From: Paragonimus skrjabini miyazakii
Lineage: Eukaryota; Platyhelminthes; Trematoda; Plagiorchiida; Troglotrematidae
Assembly (NCBI GenBank): GCA_014338405.1
Contig: JTDE01001494.1
Span: forward strand, 56,289 to 120,288
Reading direction: 5' to 3'
Length of the DNA stretch: 64,000 bases
The notes under the pieces are model-generated. The model was not told where the DNA came from, did not search any database, and saw only the letters and a program-made list of their open reading frames with translations. The position numbers and the translations under genes were made by a program. Shown here one piece after another: positions 49,733 through 60,900 of this stretch (the stretch's first letter is position 1; each line of letters opens with the position of its first letter).

Positions 49733-50243
49733 TACTACAGTATATGAAATTTGAGAAACACCACAACGTTACTGAACGTCTTAAAAAGGGATGATCTAAG
49801 TGTATCTGCTTGTCAAATGTTAACTTGGGAACACGTAGCCATATTAATGACAAGACGCCGAATTCTTATCTAATACTTAATGAACGGTGATATGCACGCA
49901 CTGATGGTACTGTGGTCTGATGCATGTTACCTCAATGCAACTTTTTTCATCTGCCAAACAAAACCACGTGATCTGCCAGATCAGTCAAGTAAACACCGGC
50001 AGTCTAGATAGTTTGGGTTTACCGGTTCTACGAATCCACCATTTTAGTTGAATCCCTTGTTGTCCATTACTAAACAGTTTTATCATAACCGCAGACGAGG
50101 ACGATGATTTTAAAATTTCGTATTTGTCTTCTAACACTATCACTTCTGAGATGAATGAAAATGTCAAGTTTTTAAATATTTCTCTACGCTAGTGAATGAT
50201 ACAGATAAGTTTGGATACACGACATCAAGGTAGGATGACTTAC

Positions 50244-50403
50244 CCAAGAAGTAATTTAGTACCATCTCACGAGGATCACCGTATAATGATTCCGTATCAT
50301 CCCAGAAGCAGAAGAATCGAAGTACGTGACGATCATGATCCAGAAATTGTTTCAATTTGTCAAGTCGTTCATATGGCCTAAGTGGCTGCATTGATTCAGT
50401 GAA
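50244..50403 (-). CDS. EFHC2: EFHC2 exon 3, start of second DM10
   Basis: The acceptor CGCCATTAG precedes 50403. Reading from there gives FTESMQPLRPYERLDKLKQF, matching VVEHVEPLRPYESLDTLKQF of EFHC2. Then come VLRFFCFWDDTESLYGD and REMVLNYFLG, the first strands of the second DM10. An internal ATG exists but the upstream residues are conserved, so the AG at 50404-50405 is the correct boundary. The donor GTAAGTCA leaves phase 1. Confidence 0.95.
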
Positions 50404-52619
50404 CTAATGGCGAAGTTATAAAAAATCACAAGTAATTCCGAGAATACTTTGTTGATGGGTGATGCGGAAATTATGGGGAAAATATAATCACCCGACATTC
50501 TCAGTAGCAGAAAGGCATTGGAAAGTAAAGATAAAATGGTGCCAAAATGGCTGTGGCTCTCGTATGTGACAACAGAAATTAAAAAGATGGAATAAACGGA
50601 CAGTTCCGCTATTGTTCACCTAAATTGTATGCACATCGGGGATGTTTAATTAAACAGCACAAAATATCTACGATTCCACCTTATTATCCTCGTCAGTTTG
50701 ATTGTTTGTTCAACAAATGTAAGTAAATGCATATCAGTCACTTCGGTCCCAACTCTTCTTCCACTTAGATTTTAAGCTTGGATTTGTTCAAGGCAGTCTG
50801 ACTGCATCCTTAATTGCAGATGCATTGCCATCCTAAGTGATGACGACGGTGATGACTTTACTGTTTCGATAGCCTCAGTCCTTATTATCTTCAGCTCGGG
50901 CAGGCTACAGTTTTGAAGATGAGAACCTTTAACGCATTCTTTTGTGGCTCATATATGAGTCGTTACCTAAACTTGACCATGATAGACCATTTCTGACTCA
51001 CTGGGCAGAAACTCACTCCACTAACGTTTACACAATGGCTCAGATGAGCATTACTGTTGGCAAGACGTTTAACGTCAATTACCACCTGTGTTAATAACTC
51101 ATTGTTGACACAACTGCTATCCGCTAATATCCATTAGGTTCGTGTGTTTTGTTTTCCACTAAACACAAACTCTGTCTTCGGAATCCCATTTATCTTTTTC
51201 TATAACAATTTGTTCTTATGTCAGGTTAGTTAGTTTCGATTTCCCACGTGACGCAACGTTCACCTAGTTCTAATACGGCATTGTTTTCACTTTCATACAG
51301 GCGCAGCTGTGTTCAGGATGTGTTGTTCATTTTCCGAAAAGCTGATTACCACGACCATACACAGTAATATATGAGGCCGACATTTCGTTTAACCCAAAAG
51401 AGGTCAGATTTGTTCTTTGACAATAATTAATAAAATTTTGAGCAATTCAAAATTGCAGCTAACATATTGTGAATTTCTCGGCAAAATCTCGATCTACGAT
51501 AGTACGGATTCGTCAATGTCTAAACTACGGAGCGCTGAAAATTGCGTTTTCCTAAACTATGGTTACATCCAACGTCACATCAAGCAGATTAAGACTGACT
51601 CCTTTAAAAACTTAGAAATGAGTGAAAAAAATCAATTAATGAAAGGAATTCACTCTGAATATTCTTAAGGAGATTCCACCCACATGACTGTCAAACAAAA
51701 AATTATATTTGACAGTATTACAAGTGATCAGCTAACAATAGTGTTCCACAGACGTTGTTCAAGAGACGGTTGGATTAACTTGGTACACCTGGTTGTTATA
51801 AAAATACCCAATGAATCAATATTTTGAGGGCAGCTTTATTAGCTATCAAACGACATAGGCATGTAAAATTTTGAAGTGTACTTCACAGGTCAAACAATTT
51901 GACACCTACTTTAACATCTACATGCGTAAGACTACTTGGCATATGACCCTCTTCCATACATTTGTGCTTGATTAGTACTATGCCCTTTCATAAACCAATG
52001 ACAAGAATAACAGTGGCACTAGCCATACCGTATCCATGGATGCGGTTTAAAACTAACAATGATGATGTTGACAATGAAACCAGATCAAGAGAAGTCGGCA
52101 TGCACTCACTGGACAAATATGTTGTGAAGCAAAGATCTACAATTCCATGAAAGATTTTTAGTAGCTGCCTTAAAACAAATGTGGATTGAATCCATTTTGA
52201 GACACGTGTGATGAGCATACCAAAACGATTCAATGAGATTCCCAAGAAGACGGTAGAAGATACATGTGAAACACTCCGTTTGATGTACCGTTTGCTGGAG
52301 TCAGCTTACAGTTTCTCAGACATAAGTTTGGCAGAGTTTTACTTGTAAACACAAAAGTTAACGAGTATCAAATAACACCATCAATACAACGCAACATATG
52401 GACATTGCAGTGTACTACAGTAAATACACCTACACCATGTCGAGTAGATTTACTACTTTTTAAAGAGTGTCACTTAATTAACCCCGAGTTGACTAACAGG
52501 TGATCAACTCTTGATAGCCTCAAAGTAGAAACACGGCCAAAAACAAGAAAACTTATTTCGTGATCTTTAGTTTATGCCTAACCATTTGTCGGAATAGTTA
52601 GAACACTCCGCTTACTCAC
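50404..52619 (-). other. EFHC2 intron 2
   Basis: A 2.2-kb GT-AG intron (donor GTGAGTAAG). No repeat family or RNA gene recognised; short plus-strand frames at 51417 and 51962 have no support. Confidence 0.65.
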
Positions 52620-52843
52620 CGCTTTTCGATGCTCGCTGTACGGATCGTCCGGTATGGGTTCAGGCTCTCCCAATCGGACACCAAGATGACGCAAAAAGTT
52701 TGCCGTAAACGGATCGCAGGCTACCAGTCGAAAAGTTTTCCCATAAGCAGTAAACTCTCGGCCTACATTAAAATCGTCAATGGTGTAGAAGAGATGGCTT
52801 TCTGGCTCCGGTTTGGAGATGCGATGCCGCCGGATAATTGTTC
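52620..52843 (-). CDS. EFHC2: EFHC2 exon 2, second half of first DM10
   Basis: The acceptor AATTACAG precedes 52843. The Gly codon is shared with exon 1. The translation has TIIRRHRISKPEPESHLFYT, IDDFNVGREFTAYGKTFRLV and ACDPFTANFLRHLGVRLGEP. It parallels TSIRRHRITLPPPDEDQFYT, NVGTEVVFYGRTFKIYDCDA and FTRNFLRKIGVKVNPP of EFHC2. It ends DPYSEHRKA before GTGAGTAAG in phase 0. Confidence 0.95.
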
Positions 52844-55722
52844 CTGTAATTATGGGTTAGAAACGAGGATAAACAAAGGGAATGGTGTTTATGTAAAGAG
52901 TGAAGAACGGTTCTATGAGACAAGTTCCATGAAGAATAGGAACTGAGAAACTAGTCGAAGACGTGTAACGATCGATAAAAACGGACAGAAATGTTACCTC
53001 CGTTGTCAAAGCAAACCCCTAGATTACAGCACGCAAGTTATCCAAACAACTCCTGATAAGTGGTTGCTCGGTTTATAAGATGCTGGAGTATCCTAGCTTT
53101 CTTCCTTATAAGTTTTATCATGAAAATTCGCTGCGAGAAAATGATTGATTATAACATTGCTGGAAGAATTCACTTTCTCGGAAGCGACTTTAATAAGAAA
53201 ATATGGTGTGTTGGACAAAAGAGCTGGTTTGATAAAAACAAGCACAACAGCTTAAATCTTAAGGTTTGCGTATGGTTTGAATTGTGTATTATCGTACCCT
53301 TTGGCTTATGCCTTATGGAGGTTAGTGGGAAGAACATTTGTCATTTGTTTTGTTGGTCTACTCTGCCCAATTTAAAAACGTACATTTTACTGGTCAACAT
53401 TAGGAGAATCTTTACTTTTCACGGCCTATGACTACCAGAAATTGCCTTTTCGTTAACATCCATATACCTGAAGATTGTATAAAATTTCAGGGTCTGTGAC
53501 TAAATTATTTCAGGCTACCTCTCGGTGGTTGTGTTATAAAATTTTATTTTCCATTCAGCGTAAGAAATTCTGTCGCGGTTGTTTCAATCAACTCTGCAAA
53601 TGATTTATTTTGATTTCCGGTTTGCAATTTTTCGGTTTCCTGGTAAATAAAACCGCAGGTATTTATTATTCTTACCTGTTTGAGATGCTAACACTCATTT
53701 GCTAGCAGCTCAGTGAGCGATATGCATTTTAGTGGTGTTATGACAGAGTGAGAATTTAGAACACACAAGTAAGATTATGTAAGATGTAGGCTGCAGAAAT
53801 ATTTCGACCGATCTCATCAGTTACGATTCGCTGACTATAATCAGTAAGCATGCATTACTTCATATAAATGTAAACTAAAAATCAGTCATTGGCTGCAACA
53901 AGAATAGCACACAGAACCAGAATGGGTCGAATGGGTCGCCATGGCTTAAAAACAATTCAAAGTTTAAACTATGGAATAAAAAAACGAGGGAGAGAGTTAA
54001 GAGAGTTAACTGATCCAAAGTACGCCGTTGGATAGCTCCTACAACAAGCGACATACGTTCTGGTGCTGAATTCGTTCGAGGGTGTGTAAAGCGTGGTCAG
54101 ACACAACGCAGCGCAACATATGCGGAGTCAACTCTTCAGGTATTCTTTTTCAGCGTAAGCGGCAGTACAGTTGCCCGGGGAGGCAGCTGACGAGGGCAGA
54201 CGTGTGGTAACATCACATAATTGGGAGAACAGGATAAAACATCCAGTCGGTTTATTTTAAAATCATCAAGAGCGACGACGTCCAACCCCTTTTATTTTCC
54301 ACTGTTGTGTATTTGCGCATTGACAGTCCGATAATATGCTATTCTTATCACGTTGAGTTTACTATAGTTTGAAATCAGGTAACCTGGTTCAGTCTCACTC
54401 TCGATGGCCACACATTTTGTATGTGCTGGAAGCTTAGCGCCTCACATAAAAGCGTCCATGGAACAGACAAGCATGGGAAACAATGCGGTAAAACTGCAAC
54501 AGGCGATTAGTTTGATTCTTCAGAAGATATCCGTAAGGAAGCTTTGTTGAAACAAAAAGGCATGGGTGATATCTAGTGTTTGGCTGTTATTATGAACTGT
54601 CTAGTTTACAATAAGCTACTTCCTGACACTGTCATATCCAGTAAACCACTTCCAGTGATCACTTTCTCAATCAGCCATGGTGCTGAGATACGGCCGACTG
54701 CTCTCATTCGGTTCCCTGCCATACACACAATAGATAGCAAATCCTCACGCCGCTCACCTTTTGAGGTCGCGTTCAATACCGTCTAAAGCTATAGTGGATT
54801 TGCAACCGTTTTTACCTACTCCGGACAAAATTAGAGATCGCGATCCATCGATTACTGTGGATGTTCCGGGACTGCCTTTAGCTGTTACGGCAGCAGAAGA
54901 ACTGGTGCCTGCATGTCCACCACTCTAAAGCCCGATAGAAGGATTGCTTGATTTATCCGATCGTTCAAACAACGCCAACCAAATTCAATCCCTATAACCG
55001 CATAGCCCATGCGTCCATAGACAGATTACAGATGTACCGGGCGTGCTTCCTATGTGCGTTCTACGCTTTAAGGACAAATCCACGCTTTCATTACTTACCA
55101 GGTACACGTTAGAGTGCGTCCATATCGGCCTAACAACTGAGCATGTGCGAATCAGGTTCATTCACATCGTGGTCTTAGCGGGTCCACTTTCCCTAATTCC
55201 ATAACAACCAGCCAGTTCTTGCGGCTGTTAATCTGTCCCTGTGCATAGTTGCAAGATACAACCAGAAAAGCAGACAGAGATTGTGGCCAAAGATGTACTA
55301 CGCAACACGCAGCGGTAGTTTAAATAGAGTTGTTCTCCTTGCGTGTCTGACTGTCCGTTTTTGCACCACATCAGCCCTCTGTTCCAGTTAGGCAAAGATT
55401 AATTTGTCCAGACTGCTATAAGTTTTGAACTGTTCGCTTTTGGACTATGTAATGGTTTTGATATAAATGTTGTTGTTATCATAATTACACTCGACTTGAG
55501 GGAAGCTGAGTTTTACCCGCCGACAATTAACTGGACTGCGCCAAAGTTTACTCGAAAATCACTGAAAATATCAGCACTTGGTCGCTCACAAAAGTAAACC
55601 TGCTGTGTTACTCAGTTGAATAACCAAACCTATGTGAAAATAAATTCAAATGTTATACAATTTTCACATAACTTTCATTTTTACATCTTTTGGTTCTAAG
55701 AATGAGTGTCTTCTTAACATAC
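52844..55722 (-). other. EFHC2 intron 1 (first one seen)
   Basis: A 2.9-kb GT-AG intron (donor GTATGTTAAG). The part from about 54100 to 55330 is more GC-rich and includes a plus-strand open stretch at 54734-54928 rich in Pro and acidic residues (VDLQPFLPTPDKIRDRDP). I cannot assign it; it may be old mobile DNA. A 123-codon plus frame at 53060-53431 is hydrophobic and unsupported. Confidence 0.6.
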
Positions 55723-55873
55723 CTTGTGGTATGCCAGCATTAGCGATTCTTGGCTCGACCACTTGAATTGTATCATCTTCCGGATAGAAAATCACTTTAC
55801 ATCTTCGGATTCGATATTGCTCTTCACGACGTTCGTTAACCGATTCTTGATAGTATGCATCAAATGAGAGTGC
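55723..55873 (-). CDS. EFHC2: EFHC2 first exon seen, start of first DM10
   Basis: The acceptor TTAACCTACAG precedes 55873. The translation reads ALSFDAYYQESVNERREEQY, RIRRCKVIFYPEDDTIQVV and EPRIANAGIPQ. It matches LSFDAYLEEEV, YRIRYYKIYFYPEDDTIQVN and EPEVKNSGLLQG of EFHC2. It begins in phase 0 at about human residue 80. One or more upstream exons carrying the N-terminus (usually a LPGNSF-type stretch) must exist, but I could not find them between here and 64000. Confidence 0.95.
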
Positions 55874-56134
55874 CTGTAGGTTAAAATAAAGTTTAGACAG
55901 TAATGAGTCAAAACCGAATGTTTCAAGAAATCTTAATCATATATATCGCAAAAACGACGGGACTAACATAAAAACATGAAATCACAGAGCAATTAAAACG
56001 TTTACCCACAGGATGAGTTCATATATTACAACGTACGTTCTTCTAGCAAACCTGAATGCCTTCAAGTCAAGTTGGACTGATGCCTTCGTTTTTCAACTAC
56101 ATGAAAAGTAGTGGTTGGCTTATGGATGAGTCAC

Positions 56135-56405
56135 AGAACACAAAATGTACCAAATATAAGTTTCCAACAGAAATTCATCAGACTGTTACAGTTGTAAAGA
56201 AAAATGAGATTAAAAACGGTTACATACGAAGCTTAGTATTGGTCAAAATTCACAGTCTCAAGTTTGTGTTTGTGGACACCAATTGGGTGTTAACTGCCCA
56301 CATATCGATCGAGTGAGTCAGCTGATGGTCAAGGCAGTTGAAGCGATTGAACGAAACTTTTCTGTCCACACAAGTTCGGATTACGTAATCGGATGACAAC
56401 GGTCT
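56135..56405 (-). repeat. Left inverted arm of the Penelope-like element
   Basis: Reverse complement of 57720-57986 with only scattered changes. Shared blocks include GTGTGGACAGAAA, ATGTGGGCAGTTAACAC, CTAAGCTTCGTATGTAACC and ACAACTGTAACAG. Similarity stops abruptly after GTGTTCT, which fixes the outer boundary. Confidence 0.88.
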
Positions 56406-57719
56406 CGACAGTGGCACTACCCTCTGCGCCTTATTTTGGATATGAAGAATTCACCGTATCACGTGTTAGCACAGTGAGTTACCAAGACCTTGGAGCCAGT
56501 TTGGGGAGAAATTCGTTTTCAGAGTATGCGAGATACCTTCGAATTCGTGAATAAAGTTTTGCAGCATTCACCTCGACAATAAAATCATGCGTTGTCTTGA
56601 AGTAACTTCCCTATTTACTAATGTGCCACTAGTGGAAGCAATAGATTACTTATGTAATTGTACTGGAAGCTACAACATTCTGATCAGCTTGCCAACAGGG
56701 CATTTGAAAGAATTGCTTGTCAGGTTCATTAACAATCTGCAGTGTCCATTTTTAGTGGTGACATTTGCCGACAAATTGATAGAGTGGCAATGGGATCACC
56801 ATTAGGACCATTGCTGGTTGATATTTGTATGAGGAAATTAGAACGAACGGTGCTGAGCACTGTTATAAATCGAACGGGTTTCTACAGGCATTATATTGAT
56901 GATTTGTTCGTTATCCCAGACTCGTCTATCAACATGGCTGATATTTTAACGGACTTCAGCTGCGCACATCCGCTGATGAGTTTCACCTCAGAATTGAAAT
57001 AAAACGGGTCTTCCTATTTTCTGGACGTCTCTTTGAGTAGAAGGACGGACGGAAGTTTGAAGCGCTCCGTTTATCGTAAGACTACTTGGTCGAGTCAGTA
57101 CAATAAATTTTGTGGTTTTACGCACTTAGCGTACAAACGAAACCTGGTCAAACGTTTGGCGGATAGAACCCGAGAAATCTGCTCAGCAGATGCTTTGGAA
57201 CACGAGCTACAGTTAGTGACACGTATTTTACAAGAGAATGGCTACCCTGACAATTTTGTGCACAAGCGCATGAAAGTAGTTCAAACGTCAGTTAAGATTC
57301 AAGGAGGTGATAAAAACCCAGTTACCGTACAACTGCCATACTGACCCGTCGGTTTACTAGTTTCCTTACGAAAACTTTCAACATAGCCAGCTCAATTACC
57401 TTATACACCAGTTCACCACCAATTACTCTAAATCTGAAAGATAAAGTGCCACTCCACAGCTCATCGATGGTAATTTACTCGTTTGCTTGCAACTGGTCAA
57501 CAGTGCCGAGTCATACGACTCGACACTTGTCTAGGACAATCAGACTACATCACACAACATGGATCAGAACAAATGAGAGAACCTCAATTATGAATGCCAC
57601 TGTAGGTCACCTGGCTGATAGTGATCATCAGTGATCATCGTCGCTGTCCGTTATCTACAGGATTCCACCGAACCGGTCAAAACTCGTTCGCCAGCAAATG
57701 TTGGCCACTGCCTAGGCCG

Positions 57720-57986
57720 TTGTCATTCGATTACGCAATCCAATCTTGTGTGGACAGAAATATTTAGTTTAGTCGCTTCAACTGCCTTGGCCATTAATTG
57801 ACTTGCCTAATTGATATGTGGGCAGTTAACACGCAATCGGCGTCCACAAACACAAAATTGAGATGATGTGAATTCCGATCAATACTAAGCTTCGTATGTA
57901 ACCGTTTTTAATCTTATTTTTCTTTACAACTGTAACAGCCTGATGAATTTCTGACGGAAACATATATTTGGTACACTTCGTGTTCT
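57720..57986 (+). repeat. Right inverted arm of the Penelope-like element
   Basis: Continuous with the body, so it is the native 3' end of the element. It holds the motif CTGATGA, ten bases, then GAAAC at 57942-57963, followed by GGTAC; the same motif occurs in the left arm. Confidence 0.88.
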
Positions 57987-57989
57987 CTT

Positions 57990-60900
57990 ATTGTTGTTCC
58001 TGTAAGCGGTGGCAAACCACAGAAAATAATCAATTACGCAAATCAAATAACATGTTAGTAACCATTTTTCGCGATGCCCGGCAGAATGTAAAGTGAACAT
58101 TGTTTAGCTGAAACTCCTCACCCTGATTTGCTGGTAGCATAGATATAGCTACTGACGTTTCCTTGGTTTCCTGATTCCCAAATTTGAGGGTTTTATCTTT
58201 ATACAGACTTATTATCTGGCTAATCTGTGCTAGCCAAATGATCTCCACTCAACCATCATCTGGTTTTATTCCTTAGGTTTAATACAAAACACTTGATAGG
58301 TGAGTGGAACTGCACATGGTGTAACAAACCACATGTAATGCATTCACACATTTACATCCTTTGACTCCGATCAATGTAATGAGATAATCTGGAAACGAAC
58401 GTCGTTAATTGTTAAGGGGTTTAAAAAAACATCTGGTAGAGGAAGTTACTTTGTAACGGGATAACTTTAAATGTAATGTATGAGAATTGTCAACCAAAGG
58501 TTTGTCTGGAAACGTCTCTCAAAGTCTAATATATTTTGATTAGATGAGATAAAATACAATTGGATGGTGAATATCGATATATGCATTGGTGGCGACTCTA
58601 CTCTTTGATAAAGATTCTCAGCCCTTTGAATGAAATCCTGTAAAAGCGAATGGTAAGCACGTTGGAAAGTTAGGAAGAATGATTTGTGATCAACTTCTTG
58701 GAAAGGTGCGCAGAGTTTATTCGTTTTTTCGTAAACTGAGAAACATTCAACTTTCACAAATTAATCCAGCACATACATTAAGAAAAAGTTCTGAATGCTT
58801 TACGTTATTGAATGATAGTTTGATTCTAGTTATACCAGTTCCAGGTTGAGTCATCGATTCAACGGTCGTCAATTAATGAAGACGATATATTCTAACATTT
58901 ATCAAAATTTTGGAAATTAAAGGGGTTGGTATATCGGCTGAGTGGATGTGTGAGAAGGGCTAAAAATTTAACACCATTGCCTGGAAACAACCCAGACTTT
59001 TGACGGTTGTAGTTCTTGATCCACCACATGTTACATAAGTTAGAAGATAACCCCATGAAAGATGTAAGGTTCACAATGTGAGCATCGAACGCCTGCAAAG
59101 AACAGTTCGCTTTCGGAGCATAAAATACTTCAGAACAATTCAACTTTCATATTGCAATGCATCTGATAGCATTTAACAATAAACAACTGAGTTTTCTCAA
59201 CGCATGAAAGTAAACAATAAATGTGCAGATTAGTGAACGAATTTAAAAAAACCATTTCAATTAAGTGTATCAGCTGACAGTCTCGGCTTAAAAATCCCAT
59301 CAGCGTATGTATACAAGTGTACATTTCAATCCAGCATACTGATAAACGTCAAGACAGCAGTTACAAGGTTGAGCGTGAATTGAACGCCACCTATTCATAT
59401 TCTTCGAAGATTTAATTAATTTAATTAATTAATTTAATTAACCTTGTAAACTAGGTTGGGGAAAATATTCTCAAGAATCCCATAATTTATTCACCACATT
59501 TATAATGATCACATTTGTAATGACTATGTATAGTTTGAATGTATTCATCGGAGAGTCATACGGCCAGACTACGACACTAAATTGGATATTTATCAGTGTT
59601 GATATGTCTCGAATAACTTGAATGTTGGTGACTAGAAGAGTTCAGAATCAGACTTCAATCTGAAGAACTGAGTGATGTGCAGCGCAACATAACCTGGTGT
59701 AACCAAAAGTGAGCCACCTTGACGATGGTAGTCTGTTGACGTTCCACTGACTCTTACGAACTTTTGTCGATTGTTAGAGAAGGGTATATTATACTGCGCC
59801 TTATTTTCATTCTTATTGATCGTACTCATTATCAGAAACAAACTACGCTATTTGCCATAGTTATCAAATGAAGTAATTCACACGGCAACCAAGTACCAAG
59901 GTGATCATGAGTTTTTGAGGCTGTGGCTCTTTCGCTGAGTTGTTGGTTGGTGTCATTTGTTAGACCGATGACTTCGTGAGCAGCGGATCGTTTGTTGCAA
60001 ACTCCATTCGACCCTGCAGTCTGACGTGATCAATGACGTACCAGCAAGCAAACCGCTGCTAGCATTTCCGTAAATCTTAAGTTATTCATTTTTCTTATTG
60101 ATTCAGCTTATCTTTATAAACATTTTTAAAGATGCCCCTCATAACAGCTATGATGAACTTTGATCTTATTCTCGGTATCAGTTGATCAGCTTCATGGATG
60201 TTTAAACATTTGCAGATGTTTATAAACTAGGTTAACAGAATATCGTGGAGTTTAAAATCATGATTACGGCTTGCTGAATGGTGTCACCGTAAAAATCGGC
60301 ATCATAACCCTCTTCTGCTACGCACCCTACTATTCATAGAACTTTTCTAAGTCACTGCAAAATAACATCGACAAATTTTCAAAACTGTCGTGATTGCTTT
60401 TCTGCTACACGTTGGTGAAAGGATTTATTTCAAGAATTTTGTCAAAATTTGTTTTTAATAACAGAACATTCATTTCTTTTAAATAAAAATGTCAGAAAAT
60501 ATACATTCCTAGTTGCAGGTTTCACTTAGTAATTGTAGCATGAATGCTGATTTGATGGGAAACGATGAAAAATAAGCTCTCATCTCCTCATGCATTCTTT
60601 CGAATTTCACCTAAAGATAACCCTGACGTAAGCTGGGTGGTTCCTGCCAGTCATGGTTTTATTGTTTCAATCTGAATCAGTTCAACCAGTAAGTAGTCGA
60701 TTGTAAGATTCAAACGCCAATTTTCTGTAAAAATTTAGCTGAAGCATTTGAACGCAAATCCTTTTAAGTAATGCGGACAAATTCAAACTCCAACAACCAT
60801 GTCAGAGAAGGACTGTGTGGACAAGTTTCCAATCAAGATAAAAACTGTAGGCTGTGATTTGTTTCAACCGTTAATACCGGATAATTACTGCAGAATACTC

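Larger units (their letters stand above)
45226..50243 (-). other. EFHC2 intron 3
   Basis: A 5.0-kb GT-AG intron (donor GTAAGTCA). It contains a decayed Penelope-like copy (~47100-47920), a family-B repeat (~48249-48560) and an AAT microsatellite at 49714-49732. A hydrophobic minus-strand frame at 45272-45526 lies directly beside exon 4 but is intronic. Nothing recognised elsewhere. Confidence 0.7.
20204..55873 (-). other. EFHC2: EFHC2 gene locus (DM10 / EF-hand axonemal protein), nine exons seen
   Basis: Nine minus-strand exons join in frame into 690 codons including the stop. The exon lengths are 151, 224, 160, 197, 139, 312, 415, 213 and 259, sum 2070, with every junction phase matching. 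The product follows human EFHC2 along its whole length from about residue 80 on: three DM10 domains (roughly residues 1-125, 140-290 and 320-460 of the partial product) and a C-terminal EF-hand-like region (about 490-640). EFHC1/EFHC2 proteins lie inside doublet microtubules of motile cilia and flagella. The match favours EFHC2 over EFHC1: FYPEDDTIQV, RRHRIS, PLRPYERLDKLKQFL and a C-terminal LNWR. The N-terminal exon(s) were not located and may lie right of 55873 or outside the window. Introns run 2.2-9.0 kb. Confidence 0.93.
56135..57986 (+). mobile_element. Penelope-like element flanked by 270-bp inverted arms
   Basis: The central plus-strand body (about 56420-57700) holds degenerate RT and endonuclease: DTFEFVNK; EVTSLFTNVPLVEAIDYLC; MGSPLGPLLVDICM; YRHYIDDLFVIPD, the catalytic box as YIDD; SRRTDGSLKRSVYRKTTWSS; and a decayed GIY-YIG. 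A frameshift lies near 56750-56800 and a stop at 57000. The arms, 56135-56405 and 57720-57986, are near-identical in opposite orientation. The right arm begins with the C-terminal codons (VIRLRNPILCGQK) and continues into the 3' region. The left arm is thus an inverted copy of the element's 3' end, an arrangement known for Penelope elements. It is about 260 bases upstream of the first EFHC2 exon seen. Confidence 0.88.

Noticed and set aside
52629..52946. 105-codon plus-strand frame
   Set aside because: It is the antisense shadow of EFHC2 exon 2, whose protein match is strong on the minus strand.
56960..56990. CTGATGAG followed by GAAAT as a hammerhead core
   Set aside because: It lies inside the reverse transcriptase reading frame (CAHPLMSFTSELK) and lacks CGAAA, so coding explains it.
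58892..59143. GLFPGNGVKF as the LPGNSF-type N-terminus of EFHC2
   Set aside because: The resemblance is limited to a few residues, flanking sequence does not match, and no donor in the right phase follows.
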